From positions 806,001 to 870,000 of the forward strand of contig JACGCM010000635.1 of NCBI GenBank assembly GCA_014058105.1: a stretch of 64,000 nt of DNA. Direction: 5' to 3'. Below the pieces are notes generated by a model. The model searched no databases, had not been told where the DNA came from, and was given only the letters and a program-made list of their open reading frames with translations. Positions within the stretch are counted from its first letter, which is position 1; each line of letters starts with the position of its first letter. A program made the position numbers and the translations under genes. Shown here piece by piece: positions 11,789 to 22,620 of the stretch. This DNA comes from Kingdonia uniflora (lineage: Eukaryota > Streptophyta > Magnoliopsida > Ranunculales > Circaeasteraceae).

Positions 11789-12528
11789 TGTAGGGGGGTG
11801 ATCTAGTTGAGGGTAGTTCACACTCTTACACCGTGGAGTTTAGATTCGACTAGAGGCTTTCACGAATATATAAGGCATAAATAAGATAATACTGCGCTAA
11901 CATACTTGCGTGGAGTCTATGAATTGGTATTCTCTAAAACCAATAGCGAGGATTTAAATGGGGTTAATGTATATATAGATGAAGTTATAGTTTGAATTGA
12001 ATCGAACTTGAGTATACCTGAAGGTTGTTTTTCTTAAGGGAGGTTTAGGCTGAGTTTTCCTAGCCCCTTCATGATGTCTCTCATCTCTTATTTATAGGAG
12101 ATAGGAAAGGATGAGTCACCATGTGAGATCATATTACATGTACACCATTTTGGGGCAGCTATTTTCCATGTGAGGCCAGTTATAATACTGTATCTGTCTG
12201 GCAGCTTGTTTCACTGGATTATCTGATAAGCTGGCTGCCAGGTTTATCAGCCTTCGACCATGCATTGATATGGCCGAAGTCCTCTTGATAGTTATATTGG
12301 GTTTTGTATGCGACATAACTGCCTTCAGCTTTGAATCTTGTGGAAAGCTTCGACAACTCAGTAGGCTTTGATATAGCCTTCGAGTGTTAGGTTAGTCTTG
12401 GAAGGCTTCGGGTAGATCATATGCCTTTGGCTGTTTTGTGGGTTCCTTGGGCTCTGAGTCTCTGGTAGGTTTCGATGTAGCCTTCTAATATTCGATTTGT
12501 CTCAGAAGGCTGCGAGTAGGCTATTACA
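11789..12528 (-). repeat. B1 3' LTR
   Basis: In plus reading it begins TGTAGGGGGGTGATC and ends GGCTATTACA. The terminal TG/CA and the match to 63279-63964 in reverse set both edges. A TATA box (TATAAATA, minus strand) lies at 12089-12096. The polypurine tract just outside its right end makes this the 3' LTR of a minus-strand element. Confidence 0.85.
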
Positions 12529-12541
12529 TTCGCCCCCTCTT
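12529..12541 (-). other. B1 polypurine tract
   Basis: The minus strand reads AAGAGGGGGCGAA immediately before the LTR's TGTAATAG. The A2 equivalent is GAGGGGGCGAT before TGTAGGGACC. This is the plus-strand DNA primer site of LTR retrotransposons. Confidence 0.8.
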
Positions 12542-12696
12542 AGCTGGGGCCTCAGAAATTATTGTAGATGGCGCGTGCTGAGAAAAACTGTTATGCCTGG
12601 GAAGTTGTATGGTTGACAGGTATGAATGTGTGGAGTTCAAAGGGCATTGATGGGGACTATGCAGATTATGGGGAATTAATGCTTCCTTAAACACCG

Positions 12697-12704
12697 TATA
12701 AATT
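12697..12704 (+). promoter_or_regulatory. TATA box for the B1 antisense gene
   Basis: TATAAATT on the plus strand, about 155 bp inside the polypurine tract and about 100 bp before the first coding match. A2 has TATAAATA at the equivalent place (42164-42171). Confidence 0.5.
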
Positions 12705-12789
12705 GGGTGAAGGGGTGATATCATTGTAATTATTGTTCATCTTCTTCCATAACAAGTTTCTATTCAACTTCATTTGTAAATGCCATAAA

Positions 12790-13161
12790 AACTCGCTATC
12801 AACAAAAGATGGAGGAGTAGGAGGTCTGCATAGAGGCGACGTTTGCGGAGCTGAAGCAAATGTACTTCGACCGTAGGGACATGGGGGTACCATTGCCAGA
12901 CTTGGTCGACCTACACCGAGAGGAATTGACTAGCAGGGAGCTGGAAGAAGCTGAGGCATTAAACTTTTTGTGGATAATGCTCCAGTAGCATCTCCAAAAT
13001 GTGACAATGTGCTCCTACGCATTGCGAATGATGGCAAAGCCGATGGTGGTGGTTGAAGATGGTGGCAAGAAGTATCCCTTGTATTGGAAGAACTGCCCCG
13101 TGTACAAATAGAGGGGTTTCATCTGTAATTGTGGGTGGGGATGGTATTTGATTAAATTTTT
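12790..13161 (+). pseudogene. B1 antisense additional gene, first part
   Basis: The plus strand reads EATFAELKQMYFDRRDMGVP, DLVDLHREELTSRELEEAEA and YPLYWKNCPVYK, with single stop codons inside. The counterpart in B2 (minus strand, 11740-11600) confirms that this is conserved element sequence. Element D interrupts it at 13166, and it resumes at 19858. This is the N-terminal end of the extra gene whose C-terminal coiled-coil part lies at 27700-29190. Function is unknown. Confidence 0.55.
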
Positions 13162-13166
13162 GTTCT
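13162..13166. other. Target-site duplication of D, left copy (GTTCT)
   Basis: GTTCT directly before the LTR's TGATCG. The right copy is 19853-19857. Five bases is the usual duplication length for LTR retrotransposons. Confidence 0.9.
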
Positions 13167-14285
13167 TGATCGATTATAAACCGATGCCATAAAAGACTTT
13201 CAAGTGCACGGTATACCGTTGAATACAAAGAAAAACGGGGTCGTATTCCAAAAGACTTGTGGTGCGAATTATACTTCAAGCTAGTAGTTTTATCCAATAA
13301 CAACGAGTTTGTGAAGGTTTTTAAATAAAAATAAGAATGAAACAAATTACAAGAAAAATTAGTGTGGAAACTAAGGCATCGATTCCACTCCACCCTTTGT
13401 AACCATTTAGATAGCATAAATAATTAAAGTAAATTACGAGTTCTCGTATCGCATATCCTTGGTCGGGCATATGCAATACATCAAATGATATAAGAGATTT
13501 AGTAATTGGGAACTACCCATAAACCAACTTACTCAAACATGGTCCGGTTGATAAGTATAGATTATGTTCTCTTCTCCGTGTTCATAACCTATCTTGTTAT
13601 GGTCCAACAAGATGGTTACATAGATTCATTATTCCTCCTAATCCTAGCTATGGTCAAGCATAGGATGAAGGAATACGAATATGCAATATTCCAGGATAAA
13701 GAGAAAGTAATTACTCTAACTAAGCTATACAATCTACACTGAGGCTACATTGGGTGGAGCTTCCTCTAGCCTTAGCTAAAAAGATTAGCTACATATCCCT
13801 TTGATCATTTCCATACGACTATTACTATGATAAAAGTAAAAAGACAAGAACAACAGAAGAACAAGAACTTTATTACTTATTGAACTTTGATTTACACTCT
13901 CCAAGATGCCCCCTCATGGGTGGAATTCCCCTCTTATTTATAGAGTATAGGAAGGGTTACTAAATATCATCATTAATATAAAATCCCTTAAACAATGCCT
14001 AAAATTATACATAGATATTATAACTCATGAGAATAATACATATATCTAATTTTCTTCAATGAGCTTCCATGCATAGGCCTTTGGTTGACAATTTCAAATG
14101 AGAATTATTGTTGGAGTGCGTCACCCTAGTTCTTCGTTTAAAACCAGAAAAATGTATGATTTTTTTATCATGTGACCGATTTCTGTAAATACAAACAAAA
14201 GTACTATTAATGTCACATTTATTTAATAAATGACTAGGTAGATATAAATTTAGGAGTTGTACATATAAATATTACGTGTCTATCA
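13167..14285 (-). repeat. D 3' LTR
   Basis: Begins TGATCGATTATAAACC and ends ACGTGTCTATCA. Matches 18737-19852 along its whole length. A minus-strand TATA box (TATAAATA) lies at 13935-13942. Confidence 0.92.
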
Positions 14286-14310
14286 TATACCCCCGAACTT
14301 ATATTTTGTC
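14286..14310 (-). other. D polypurine tract region
   Basis: The minus strand reads AAGTTCGGGGGTATA directly before the 3' LTR's TGATAG. It is short but correctly placed. Confidence 0.5.
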
Positions 14311-15790
14311 TATTCCTCGAGCAAAAGTAAACAAAAACCATTTTCGCATGTCACGCGGTTGTATTTGGCGTATGCAACAAGCCGTTAAACCCCCAGGTTT
14401 AGCCTGGTGGACGAATATTGTCTCGAAAAGGGTGTGCAGTGACTATACCCACAAAAGTCAATAATAACATTTTAAGAAATTCTAGATTATATATGACTCA
14501 TTTGCTGTGAACTTATCATTACTTAGTTGTGACAAAAATTTACCAATGAAAAAATCCTTAAAATTGTTATTTTCCTAAGTATACCAAAGAATAATTTAAG
14601 CTTATCCGAAACTAGAGGTACTATCCCAAGATTAGAAAGAGATTCAAGTATTTTGCTTTAGCTATATTTAAGTGTACAATGAAAATAGTTTTATCGCCTA
14701 ATACATTGTCTTGAATAATTTACTCAGTTTTTTGTATTCTAGTTCTTACTGGAATAAATTCTACGGTTTGTTCGACAAGTTCATTAGTCAATTCATCTTC
14801 CTAGAATTTTTCTTTTTTCTTTTCTTTTGAGAGTCTTTTCTTATTGAGTAATTGTTTCTTAGTGAAGCCTCCATTACAAGGAGTTTTTTGTCGACAATCC
14901 TCACCAGTTAGCTAAGGTTATCAGGGTGCGGTGCCCCATCATGACCTAGACTAAGGATTCTCACATGTAACATTTTTTTGTGCTCCTTTCACATAGTTCA
15001 TGGTCAAACTTGAGATTGGTGATAATTTTTCCTCTTTCAGCTCTTAATCATGCGAGTAGCCTTGCAGCGTAAAAGTTTTTAGAGCACATTTGACTTATTA
15101 TTTATTCTTAGGAATGAACTTATTGTTATGCAGTTGTCTCCCTTGTAGTAAACTGTTCCTAACATAAATGTTAAATTTCTTTTATACTGAGCAAAAATCT
15201 ATTGAAGCTATTAATTGTAAAACTACAGTGAAGTGCACGTTTTCAAAATATGCCAAGTTAACTTGAATTAGTCGCTAATAAAAAATAGTACATCTAGCTT
15301 AAGATATTCCAAAATATTCTAGTATATACTTGGTACAATTTCAAAATTTTGGTTTTTCAATAATATTTATGTCAAGGTAAAATCAGTTTAAGTGTTTGGA
15401 AATTCGTCAAAAATATATCATAAATTGTCAAAGTGCTATTATTTTACTTTTTTTCACAAAACATTTAAATAAATGTTTTCCTACTCCCAACATAAATGAA
15501 ATATTTCCCTTAATGTTTGAGAGCATAAAAAAATGGAGGAATAAAAACTAGAATATCTCACCTGAGTGTGCCTTGGGTTGCCTCACAGGAAGCGCTCAGT
15601 TTTACCATCTTAAGTCAGACGAATGTACCCCTAAACTTGAATGTCTTGATATAAGTCTAAAGGGGTACGCAGTATAATAATTGATGAACTATACAGGTTG
15701 CAAGTTCTCCTTAAATAACTGAGGAACACCAAAATTGTCATTATCCTTGAATAACCAGATAATAGAAAAATAGTGGTTATCCTTATTTGC
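14311..15790 (-). other. D interior without coding signal
   Basis: I see no long frame or domain on either strand. The stretch 15567-15615 (CCTTGGGTTGCCTCACAGGA, then AGCGCTCAGTTTTACC) resembles a sequence I remember as widespread in plant Athila-type repeats, but I cannot check that here. Confidence 0.4.
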
Positions 15791-17345
15791 ACCTAATTAT
15801 GCAGATACAATCATGATGCATAAAAATAACTCAGAGTCTAATCCCCCAGGATAAAGATTTTCCTTATTTAATTGATAAGGAATCTCACTTTGAGATATTT
15901 TACAAGGTATACCCCCAGACACCAAAAATGTATCTTGATATTCATCATTTTCTAAAAGGTGACTTGAACCATTAAAGTGATATTGATCGGGTGGTTGTGG
16001 GCCGGGCTCAAATTTGAATGAATCAGTTACAGGTGATAATGCTTGCACTATTTTAAGAATTACAGGGTCGTCCCAGTATTTGAAATAATTCAAGCATTGA
16101 TCAATAGAGTAGATGCAACTAGAATTTTCGCACAACAAATCCTTATATTCATTAATAATTATGGTACCCCCAAGTGGCTTGTGAAATGAAGATGTAGGCA
16201 TAGGCATAGGGAGGGTTGGTGAAGGAGTAACCAAAACAGAATCAGCCCCCAATAATAGTGGTATAACCTGTAATGAAGGGTCGTCCATCCACTGGTTTTT
16301 AATATTGCAATTTGTGTCAGGTGGACGCGGCTCAAGGAAAGGCTGAGGTGACTCATAAGAGACTGAGAAGGAAATGACAAGTTCATAACATCTGTAACAG
16401 GTTCGACAATTTCGAATTTCTTGACTTTGGTACAAATATCATCATCTACAAATTCCTCGCATATTATCGTATAATGAGATGTTGATTCCATATATTCATA
16501 TTTTATCTCGTCATCACCATCGTCAGAAAAATCATTAGAGGAGAGGGAAAAATATTCCCTCTCGGTCATAGTTTCCTCAACACAATTTATTGGGTTAACA
16601 AATGAAATGATGGATGGTGACATTGGTGGTTGAATGCTAAGGGCTGAATTTAGAGGTGATTAAGAAAGAATTGTATTAGACATGATAGCTGCCTCTTCAA
16701 GATCTTCTTGTGACATAGGATCGTCGACCTTAAAATATTCATCTTCTAAATTTGCCTTGCAATATGGTATCAATTCACCCTACGGAGAAAACATTCCTTG
16801 ATTGTGCTTGAATTCATCCATTTCTAAATCACAAGGGGATTTAACTCCGAATTGTTTTTCTTCATTGCTTAGAAGTTTTTCATGCTCTATTTCACTCCAT
16901 GCAGTTGACAACTGAGTTATCTGAGTCTCTAATCATGAGATAGATTGGGTCGTAGAATTTTGATTCACCAAAATCTGCTGTTAAAATTGCATCATTTGTC
17001 GCTGAAATTGCAACGCTTATTTTTGGATTTCTATTAAAATTTTTGGCTTTCCATTGATTGTTGCATAAAGAGAGTAAGGGTATCTTCCAAAGATGGTTTA
17101 GGTTGAGCAGGTTGGAACTGATTGGATGATTGGGCGGACTGATGGGTTTGCAAATATGAATAAGATTGGAAAGGTTCCGCGTATTAAGAATTTTGGTGAT
17201 CCCATGATTAAAAATGATTTTGTGGTTGTTGAGGGATGTCGAATTGTGAGCTGTATGGATTCCAATGTTCTTCAATGTATGACATTTTGAAATAAAAGTA
17301 ACACCCAATGCAATAAATAACCAATCAAGCCTAAATTCTAGCACA
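15790..17345 (-). pseudogene. D gag-like remnant
   Basis: Minus-strand open stretches lie at 16892-17344, 16159-16623 and 15797-16435. Read in the best frames, the first gives QPAQPKPSLEDTLTLFMQQS, which resembles the glutamine- and proline-rich C-terminal part of Athila gag ahead of its coiled segment. The second gives a serine- and acid-rich segment (YFSLSSNDFSDDGDDEIKYE). No zinc knuckle, protease or RT motif is visible. The call rests on position after a tRNA-Asp primer site and on the one gag-like motif, so it is tentative. Confidence 0.4.
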
Positions 17346-17399
17346 TCAACATTTTTTAGAAGTAATAATTAGGTCTCCCCTATATTCTTCTATGTTAAA

Positions 17400-17660
17400 A
17401 ATGGGTAGGATGACAAAAGGCTTTGGTTCCTATACTACCACGCGTCACTATGCTTGTACCGGCTTTAAGTAGATGTTCAGTCCTCACGCCCGAGCGAGTC
17501 GCCTTATCGTACGTCAGCACTCGGAATGGTGACGTCGCAAACCTATAACCAGTATTTCGCGGCGTTAGGCAGGAGTCGTATCCTATGAACCCATATTTGT
17601 ACCCCGGTCTGGTACTCCTATCCGTTGGGTGATGAAATTCTGCGGGAATCATGCTAGTCT
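17400..17660. other. CpG-rich island inside element D
   Basis: The stretch is unusually dense in CG dinucleotides (for example CGCCCGAGCGAGTCGCC and TCGCGGCG patterns near 17490-17565) inside an otherwise CG-poor, AT-rich element. An 85-codon minus-strand frame (17395-17652) crosses it but matches nothing I know. Confidence 0.4.
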
Positions 17661-18012
17661 TTTTTATTAACAGTTATTTTGAGGTCCGGGACGTTCAATT
17701 TTTGTGTGATATGAATTTCTTCGAATCCCAAATGGGTGGTCCCACTTGTTGGAGAGTTTTTTTGGTGATGAAATCCCGCAAGTCTCTAACATTTTTTACC
17801 TTTACTAATGCTGGAATGAAAAAGAATATATTAAACACAACAATAGGTCAATCCAACCATAACAATTTTTTTATTAGAGCAGTGTGTTTTTGCATAGTCC
17901 ACACGACTTTATATGTCCTAGTGTCGGGGCAGAGCGGATATGTACCTCTTCTAAATGTCAAGTTTTAAAAAGTACCAACCTACGGAAAGTGTTTCCCGGT
18001 GTAGCTGTGGCC

Positions 18013-18063
18013 GCCCCTTCACTTAGGGGCGAAAGAAGAAAGTGCCCCTTCACTTAAGGGGCA
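18013..18063. repeat. Two adjacent stem-loops in element D
   Basis: GCCCCTTCACTTAGGGGC (18013-18030) has a 6-bp stem. TGCCCCTTCACTTAAGGGGCA (18043-18063, one base over a 20-base quote, described as an 8-bp stem with 5-nt loop) follows after 12 bases. They are near-copies of one hairpin. Confidence 0.6.
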
Positions 18064-18712
18064 CAAGAAGGATGGATTTAATGATGCTTTAAATTTGCGT
18101 ATTATCCGTCTCGCTTCCAACTTTGTCACTATCCTGCAAATCAATAGAAAAATGATTGCTGACCTTGCGGCAATAATATTAATTAAATTTCCAAGTTTAT
18201 TGTAGTCTTTGATGTCCTAATTTTCAAATGCGCATATCTTTCATCTCGGTTTGGAGAGAGCATTAAATAATATCAATTTGGAATGATAATTCAGAAAGGA
18301 ATGACATTCAAGAAGGAAGTTTTCTAAAATTTAGCTTTCCTACCACTCAAAACATGTGATTAATGAACACGGCGTTCTTTATAGAGACTATTTTTTACTG
18401 TTTTTTCAAAAGGCTGTAACTCACAAACAACTAAATAGAAAAATATAATCACTAACAATTCGGAAAGGTTGTTTAATTATCTAAAAATTTTGTAGCAAAC
18501 GTATTTCTTAATTGAGAAGTATAGATGATCAAAAATGGTAAAACATTTAGGGACAGACTTCACAGCTACTATAGCGCCAAGAGAGTTTGATCCAATCACT
18601 CAATCACTTGTTTCCGGATCCAAAAAAAAGAAAAGAAAAAGAAAAGAAAAGTAAAACAAGAAAGAAAAATTGGCTTAAAATAAAATAACTCTAAAAGAAG
18701 TAACTTTGCAAG

Positions 18713-18730
18713 TCCCCGGCAACGGCGCCA
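18713..18730 (-). other. D primer binding site for tRNA-Asp
   Basis: The plus strand reads TCCCCGGCAACGGCGCCA, the 3'-terminal sequence of plant tRNA-Asp with CCA. The minus strand is therefore its complement and lies 6 bases inside the 5' LTR. Confidence 0.9.
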
Positions 18731-18736
18731 AAATCT

Positions 18737-19852
18737 TGATCGATTATAAACCGACGCCTTAAAACACCCGCAAGCGCACGGTATGCCGTTGAGTACAAAG
18801 GAAAGCGGGGTCACCTCAAGAGACTTGAGGTGCGAATTATACTTCGAGCTACAAGTTTTATCCAATAACAACGAGTTTATGTAGGTTTTGAAATAAAAAG
18901 AAGAACGAAACAAATTACAAGAAAAATTGGAGTGGAAACTAAGGCATCGATTCCACTCCACCCTTTGTAGCCATTTAGATTACATAAATAATTAAAGTAA
19001 ATTACGAGTTCCCATATCGCATATCTTTGGTCGGGCATATGCAGTACATTAAAAGATACAAGAGATTTAGTAATTGGGAACTACCCATAAACCAACTTAC
19101 TCAACCATGATCCGGCTGACAAGTATGGATTATGTTCTCTTCTCCATGTTCATAACCTATCTTGTTATGGTCCAACAAGATGGTTACATAGATTCATTAT
19201 TCCTCTTAATCCTAGCTATGGTCAAGCATAGGATGAAGAAATACGAATATATAATATTCCGGGATAAAGAGTAAGTAATTATTCTAATTAAGCTACACAT
19301 CTACACTAAGGCTATATTGGGTAGAGCTTCCTCTAGCCTTGGCTAAGAAGATAAGCTACTCATCCCTTTGGTCATTTCCATACTACTATTACAATGATAA
19401 AGGTAAAAAGGCAAGAACAACAGATGAAAAAGAACTTTATTGCTTATTGAACTTTGATTTACACTCTCCATGATGCTCTTTTATGGATTGAATTCCCCTC
19501 GTATTTATAGAGTATAGGAAGGGTTACTAAATATCATCATTAATATAAAATCCCCTAAATAATGCCTAAAATCATGCATAGATATTATAACTCTTGAGAA
19601 TAGTATCTATATCTAATTCACTTCAATGGGCTTCCATGCATGGGCCTTTGGTTTACAACTTCAAATGAGAATCATTGTGGGAGTGCATCACCCTAGTTCT
19701 TCATTAAAAACCAGAAAAATGTAAGACTTGTTTATCATGTTTTCGATTTTTGTAAATACAAACAAAAGTACTATTAGTGTCACATTTATTTAATAAATGA
19801 GTAGGTAGATATAAATTTAGGAGTTGTACACGTAAATATTACGTGACTATCA
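18737..19852 (-). repeat. D 5' LTR
   Basis: Begins TGATCGATTATAAACC and ends ACGTGACTATCA. A minus-strand TATA box lies at 19502-19509. The primer site at its left marks it as the 5' LTR. Confidence 0.92.
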
Positions 19853-19857
19853 GTTCT
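19853..19857. other. Target-site duplication of D, right copy (GTTCT)
   Basis: Matches 13162-13166 exactly. Confidence 0.9.
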
Positions 19858-20139
19858 CTATTTTTTTGTTAAATGAAATGGAAACAAAATATTATTTTTG
19901 ATGTGCTCATTCTTAGTTTAAAGTACTCTTTGATAACGGGGGCGATGATAACATATGCGTGGCTAGTATTTGTTCAGAGAAAAACGAAACTTATATTTGA
20001 TATGAAACATTCGAAAGATCTTAAAGAAAAATGATTTGGTCAATGGTTTATTAGGGGAGATCGACGTTGGGACATGGTCCAGGGTTAAAAATGTTTGAGG
20101 ATATGGGTTAGGTCGATCATAAAAAGATGGTTCGAGAGA
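19858..20139 (+). pseudogene. B1 antisense gene region between D and the LINE
   Basis: This is B1 sequence flanked by the right end of D and the left LINE target duplication. No long frame is seen. It joins 13161 on the left and 26176 on the right once the insertions are removed. Confidence 0.55.
20121..20139. other. LINE target-site duplication, left copy
   Basis: AAAAAGATGGTTCGAGAGA, repeated at 26157-26175 after the poly-A tail. Nineteen bases is typical for target-primed LINE insertion. Confidence 0.88.
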
Positions 20140-20822
20140 GGATTTCAGCTCAAAATACCCATAGGACCTGGAACCAAAATATAGAGTCACCGATGAGAGT
20201 CCTTGGTGATTTTCTGCACTTTTTTGAATTCTAGTTCTCCTTTCTTTGATTCATTATTCCATAATCTTCAATCTCTAATTTCTTTGATCTCTTCGGTGGG
20301 ATTCTTCCTTCTTGTTAGTTTTCTTTTGAATTTGAAATATCTTCTTTTATGAATTTAATTTCCTCTATTTTAGATCCAGTGAGATTGCCAACTCACCAAG
20401 ATCCTTTCCTGGATATCTTCTTTTTCTTTAATTTGGCAAACCGTTCGTCCAGATTCCAATTCTGATTTGAATTACTGGGATTTTTTGGATCCTAATCCCT
20501 TTATATGTACTGCCTTCTGCTTGAGTATTTTCTCATTGAATCCTTTATGTTCTAGGTGTTTCTGCTATAGCTATTCTTTCTCCACTTTGCTTTTTTATGT
20601 TTCCTCTCTTCTGTTGCCTATCCCATGGCTTCAACCAATCCCTAAGCTCCTACCTCTTTGTCCTCCCTCAACCTGCCCGTCACCAACAAATCCCCCCTCC
20701 CTCTCACTTTAATTTCTTTAAAGCCACCGTAACCAGCTGCTACATTTGCAAGTGTGGCTTCCGTGATGGTTTTAAGACTTATACTCGATGAATTCAATCC
20801 GAAAACATGAGTCTCATTTAAG
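20140..20822 (+). other. LINE 5' untranslated leader
   Basis: The leader is strongly C/T-rich on the plus strand (many TTCTTTTT and CTTCTTC runs), with no convincing coding frame. Plant L1 elements carry their internal promoter here. Confidence 0.5.
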
Positions 20823-21960
20823 AATGGGGTCCCCGTGATCTCTTTCTCTCCCTCTGATCAGGCTCGAGCTTCTGCAGCTTTTAACACAACTTTGGTCATG
20901 AAGTTCCTAGTGGGGAAACCTAAGGTGGATTTGATTGAGTCCAACATCAACTCCAATTGGGGTCTGTTGGAGAAGCCAACTGCTGTTGTAGTCCTGGATT
21001 TTAAGCACATGATGGTGATGATGAAATCGGAGAGGAATGTCACAAAAGCACTTATTCGGGAGTCCAGACAGATTAAGGGTTTCTTCTTCAAGTTATTTAG
21101 ATGGTCTATACACTTTGATCCTCGCAAAGACTCCCCAATCACACTAGTTTGGATTCAATTCCCTGGTTTAAAGTTGTGCGTCCAAAACAATGGCATCTTG
21201 AAGCAATAAGCTGGGTTGGTGGATAAGTATTTAGATACCGACTCAGCAACTTTGAACTTAAGCAGACCTAGTACTGCCAGGGTCTGTATAAAGGTTGATC
21301 TCTCCAAGGAGCTTCATAAGGTGGGGTTAGCTCTCACAAAAACCATATCTTTTGAACAAAAAGTGTTGTATTAAAATCTGCCCAAGTTTGGTACACATTG
21401 CAGCCTTCAAGGGCATAACAACAACAATTATGCCAGGCTGCAACCTATTGTGATTAGTGACAACACAAAGAAGGGTCTCAAGAAAAGCAAAACTCAGGTG
21501 GCCAACAAATAGGTTCAGCGTCAGAGTAATGTTCAAAGATAACAACAAGCAGGGGTTGGTACTACGGTAGGAACTGGTAAGCCCACACTGGATGCAAAAG
21601 CCAGTGAGGATACCTCTCAGCAGTCACTGAGAAAGTGATCAATATGGAATCTACTATACCAGAGGCTAATGAAAGTAGTATAATGGAAATAGTGGGCATG
21701 CAGAATGTGGTAGTGCTGCCAACAGCTACGGTTGCAAACAAGCACATTGGTTTCGGTGATTGCCTTGTGTCAAAAGGGAAGCTCGAAGCAAACGATAACA
21801 AAGACTTTGAACGGGGTTTTCAGCCAAATATTGGATACTATGGTGGGGCAATTTGCAAAGATTGGACCCCAGTGAAGAAGGTAAGATCAAAGCCACAGAA
21901 GTTACCCATGAGTGTGGTGACAAGGAGCAAGAGTTCTCTTAAACCCTCCAAATAGTTTAA
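20823..21960 (+). pseudogene. LINE ORF1 (DUF4283-like nucleic-acid-binding protein)
   Basis: This ORF would encode the RNA-binding partner of ORF2. From 20835 the product reads SDQARASAAFNTTLVMKFLV, GLLEKPTAVVVLDFKHMMV, VTKALIRESRQIKGFFFKL and PITLVWIQFPGLKL. This pattern, with its hydrophobic alternation and WIQFPGL(K/P) motif, is that of DUF4283 in plant LINE ORF1. A later CCHC zinc knuckle is degraded: near 21385-21425 it reads PKFGTHCSLQGHNNNYA, with the outer cysteines replaced by Gly and Ala. Stops at 21210, 21372 and beyond split it. From 21635 to 21955 an open stretch without a known domain continues to the stop just before ORF2. Confidence 0.75.
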
Positions 21961-21962
21961 AT

Positions 21963-22620
21963 GGTTATTGGACCTTTACTTGTTTGAAATTCCAAGGGAA
22001 TTGGCAATGTCAAGACGATAAACCATCTTAAAAAGATCATCAAGCAACACAAACCTTTTCTCGATGTATCGCATATTGGTAATATTTGTAGTAGGATAAA
22101 TTGTACTTCTTTTCTCCCCAATCATGATAAGAATGGCAAAATCTGGATTATATGGAAGCAAGATTATGATGTTGAGTTCATTTCTTCTTCTAATCAATTT
22201 CTTCACTACAAGATGTCTTCTGCTAACCAATGGAGTGCCCTAGTGGCTCTTGTATATGCCAAATGTACTAGTCATGAAAGAAGACCGTTGTGGGATGACA
22301 TTTGTATGATTGCTCAGTCTGTAACTTCACCTTGGTGTATAATGGGGGATTTTAACACGGTCCGATATGATAATGAGAGATTGGAGGGTAGAAGAACTTT
22401 CATCAGGGGCATCTTAGAGTTTAAAAATATGATACAAGCTGCAAGCTTAATGGATACGAGGTTTTCTGGATTGGGATACACATGGTGTAACAATCATCAG
22501 GGTAGATCAAGGTAGTGGGTAAGATTGGATAGAATACTTATCAATGATGCTTTCATGATTGAGTTTCCTATCCACAAGATTAATCATCTCAGCAAAGTAT
22601 GTTCAGATCACTCTCCACTT
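21963..22620 (+). pseudogene. LINE ORF2, apurinic endonuclease domain
   Basis: This domain nicks target DNA to prime reverse transcription. Visible motifs in order are an N-terminal segment ending NQFLHYK, LVALVYAKC (the conserved VYA strand), WCIMGDFNTVRYDNER (metal-binding and catalytic Asp-Phe-Asn), LGYTWCNNHQGRSR followed by a stop at 22515, LDRILINDAF, and CSDHSPLPL with the catalytic SDH. These are the hallmarks of the LINE endonuclease/exonuclease/phosphatase family. The key residues DFN and SDH are intact. Two stops break the frame. Confidence 0.88.

Larger units (their letters stand above)
13167..19852 (-). mobile_element. Element D: complete non-autonomous Athila-like LTR retrotransposon
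   Basis: The element is 6686 bp with two LTRs of 1119 and 1116 bp, perfect 5-bp target duplication GTTCT, and TGAT/ATCA LTR ends. An exact 18-base match to the 3' end of tRNA-Asp sits by the right LTR, so the element reads on the minus strand. A tRNA-Asp primer site is usual for the Athila branch of Ty3/gypsy. The 4.45-kb interior has only gag-like remnants and no RT, RNase H or integrase, so it depended on other elements to move. The two LTRs differ at many sites, mostly transitions, so the insertion is not recent. Confidence 0.88.

Noticed and set aside
11789..12528. Pairing the LTRs at 11789 and 63279 as ends of one 52-kb element
   Set aside because: They are in opposite orientation, and the right one has a primer site pointing out of the window. 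They belong to different insertions.
15797..16435. 212-codon minus-strand frame as an intact gene
   Set aside because: It overlaps another long minus-strand frame at 16159-16623 and neither gives a known full domain. Treated together as a degraded gag-like remnant.
17395..17652. Minus-strand 85-codon frame as a gene in D
   Set aside because: No recognisable motif, odd composition driven by the CpG-rich patch, and no start context. I kept only the composition finding.
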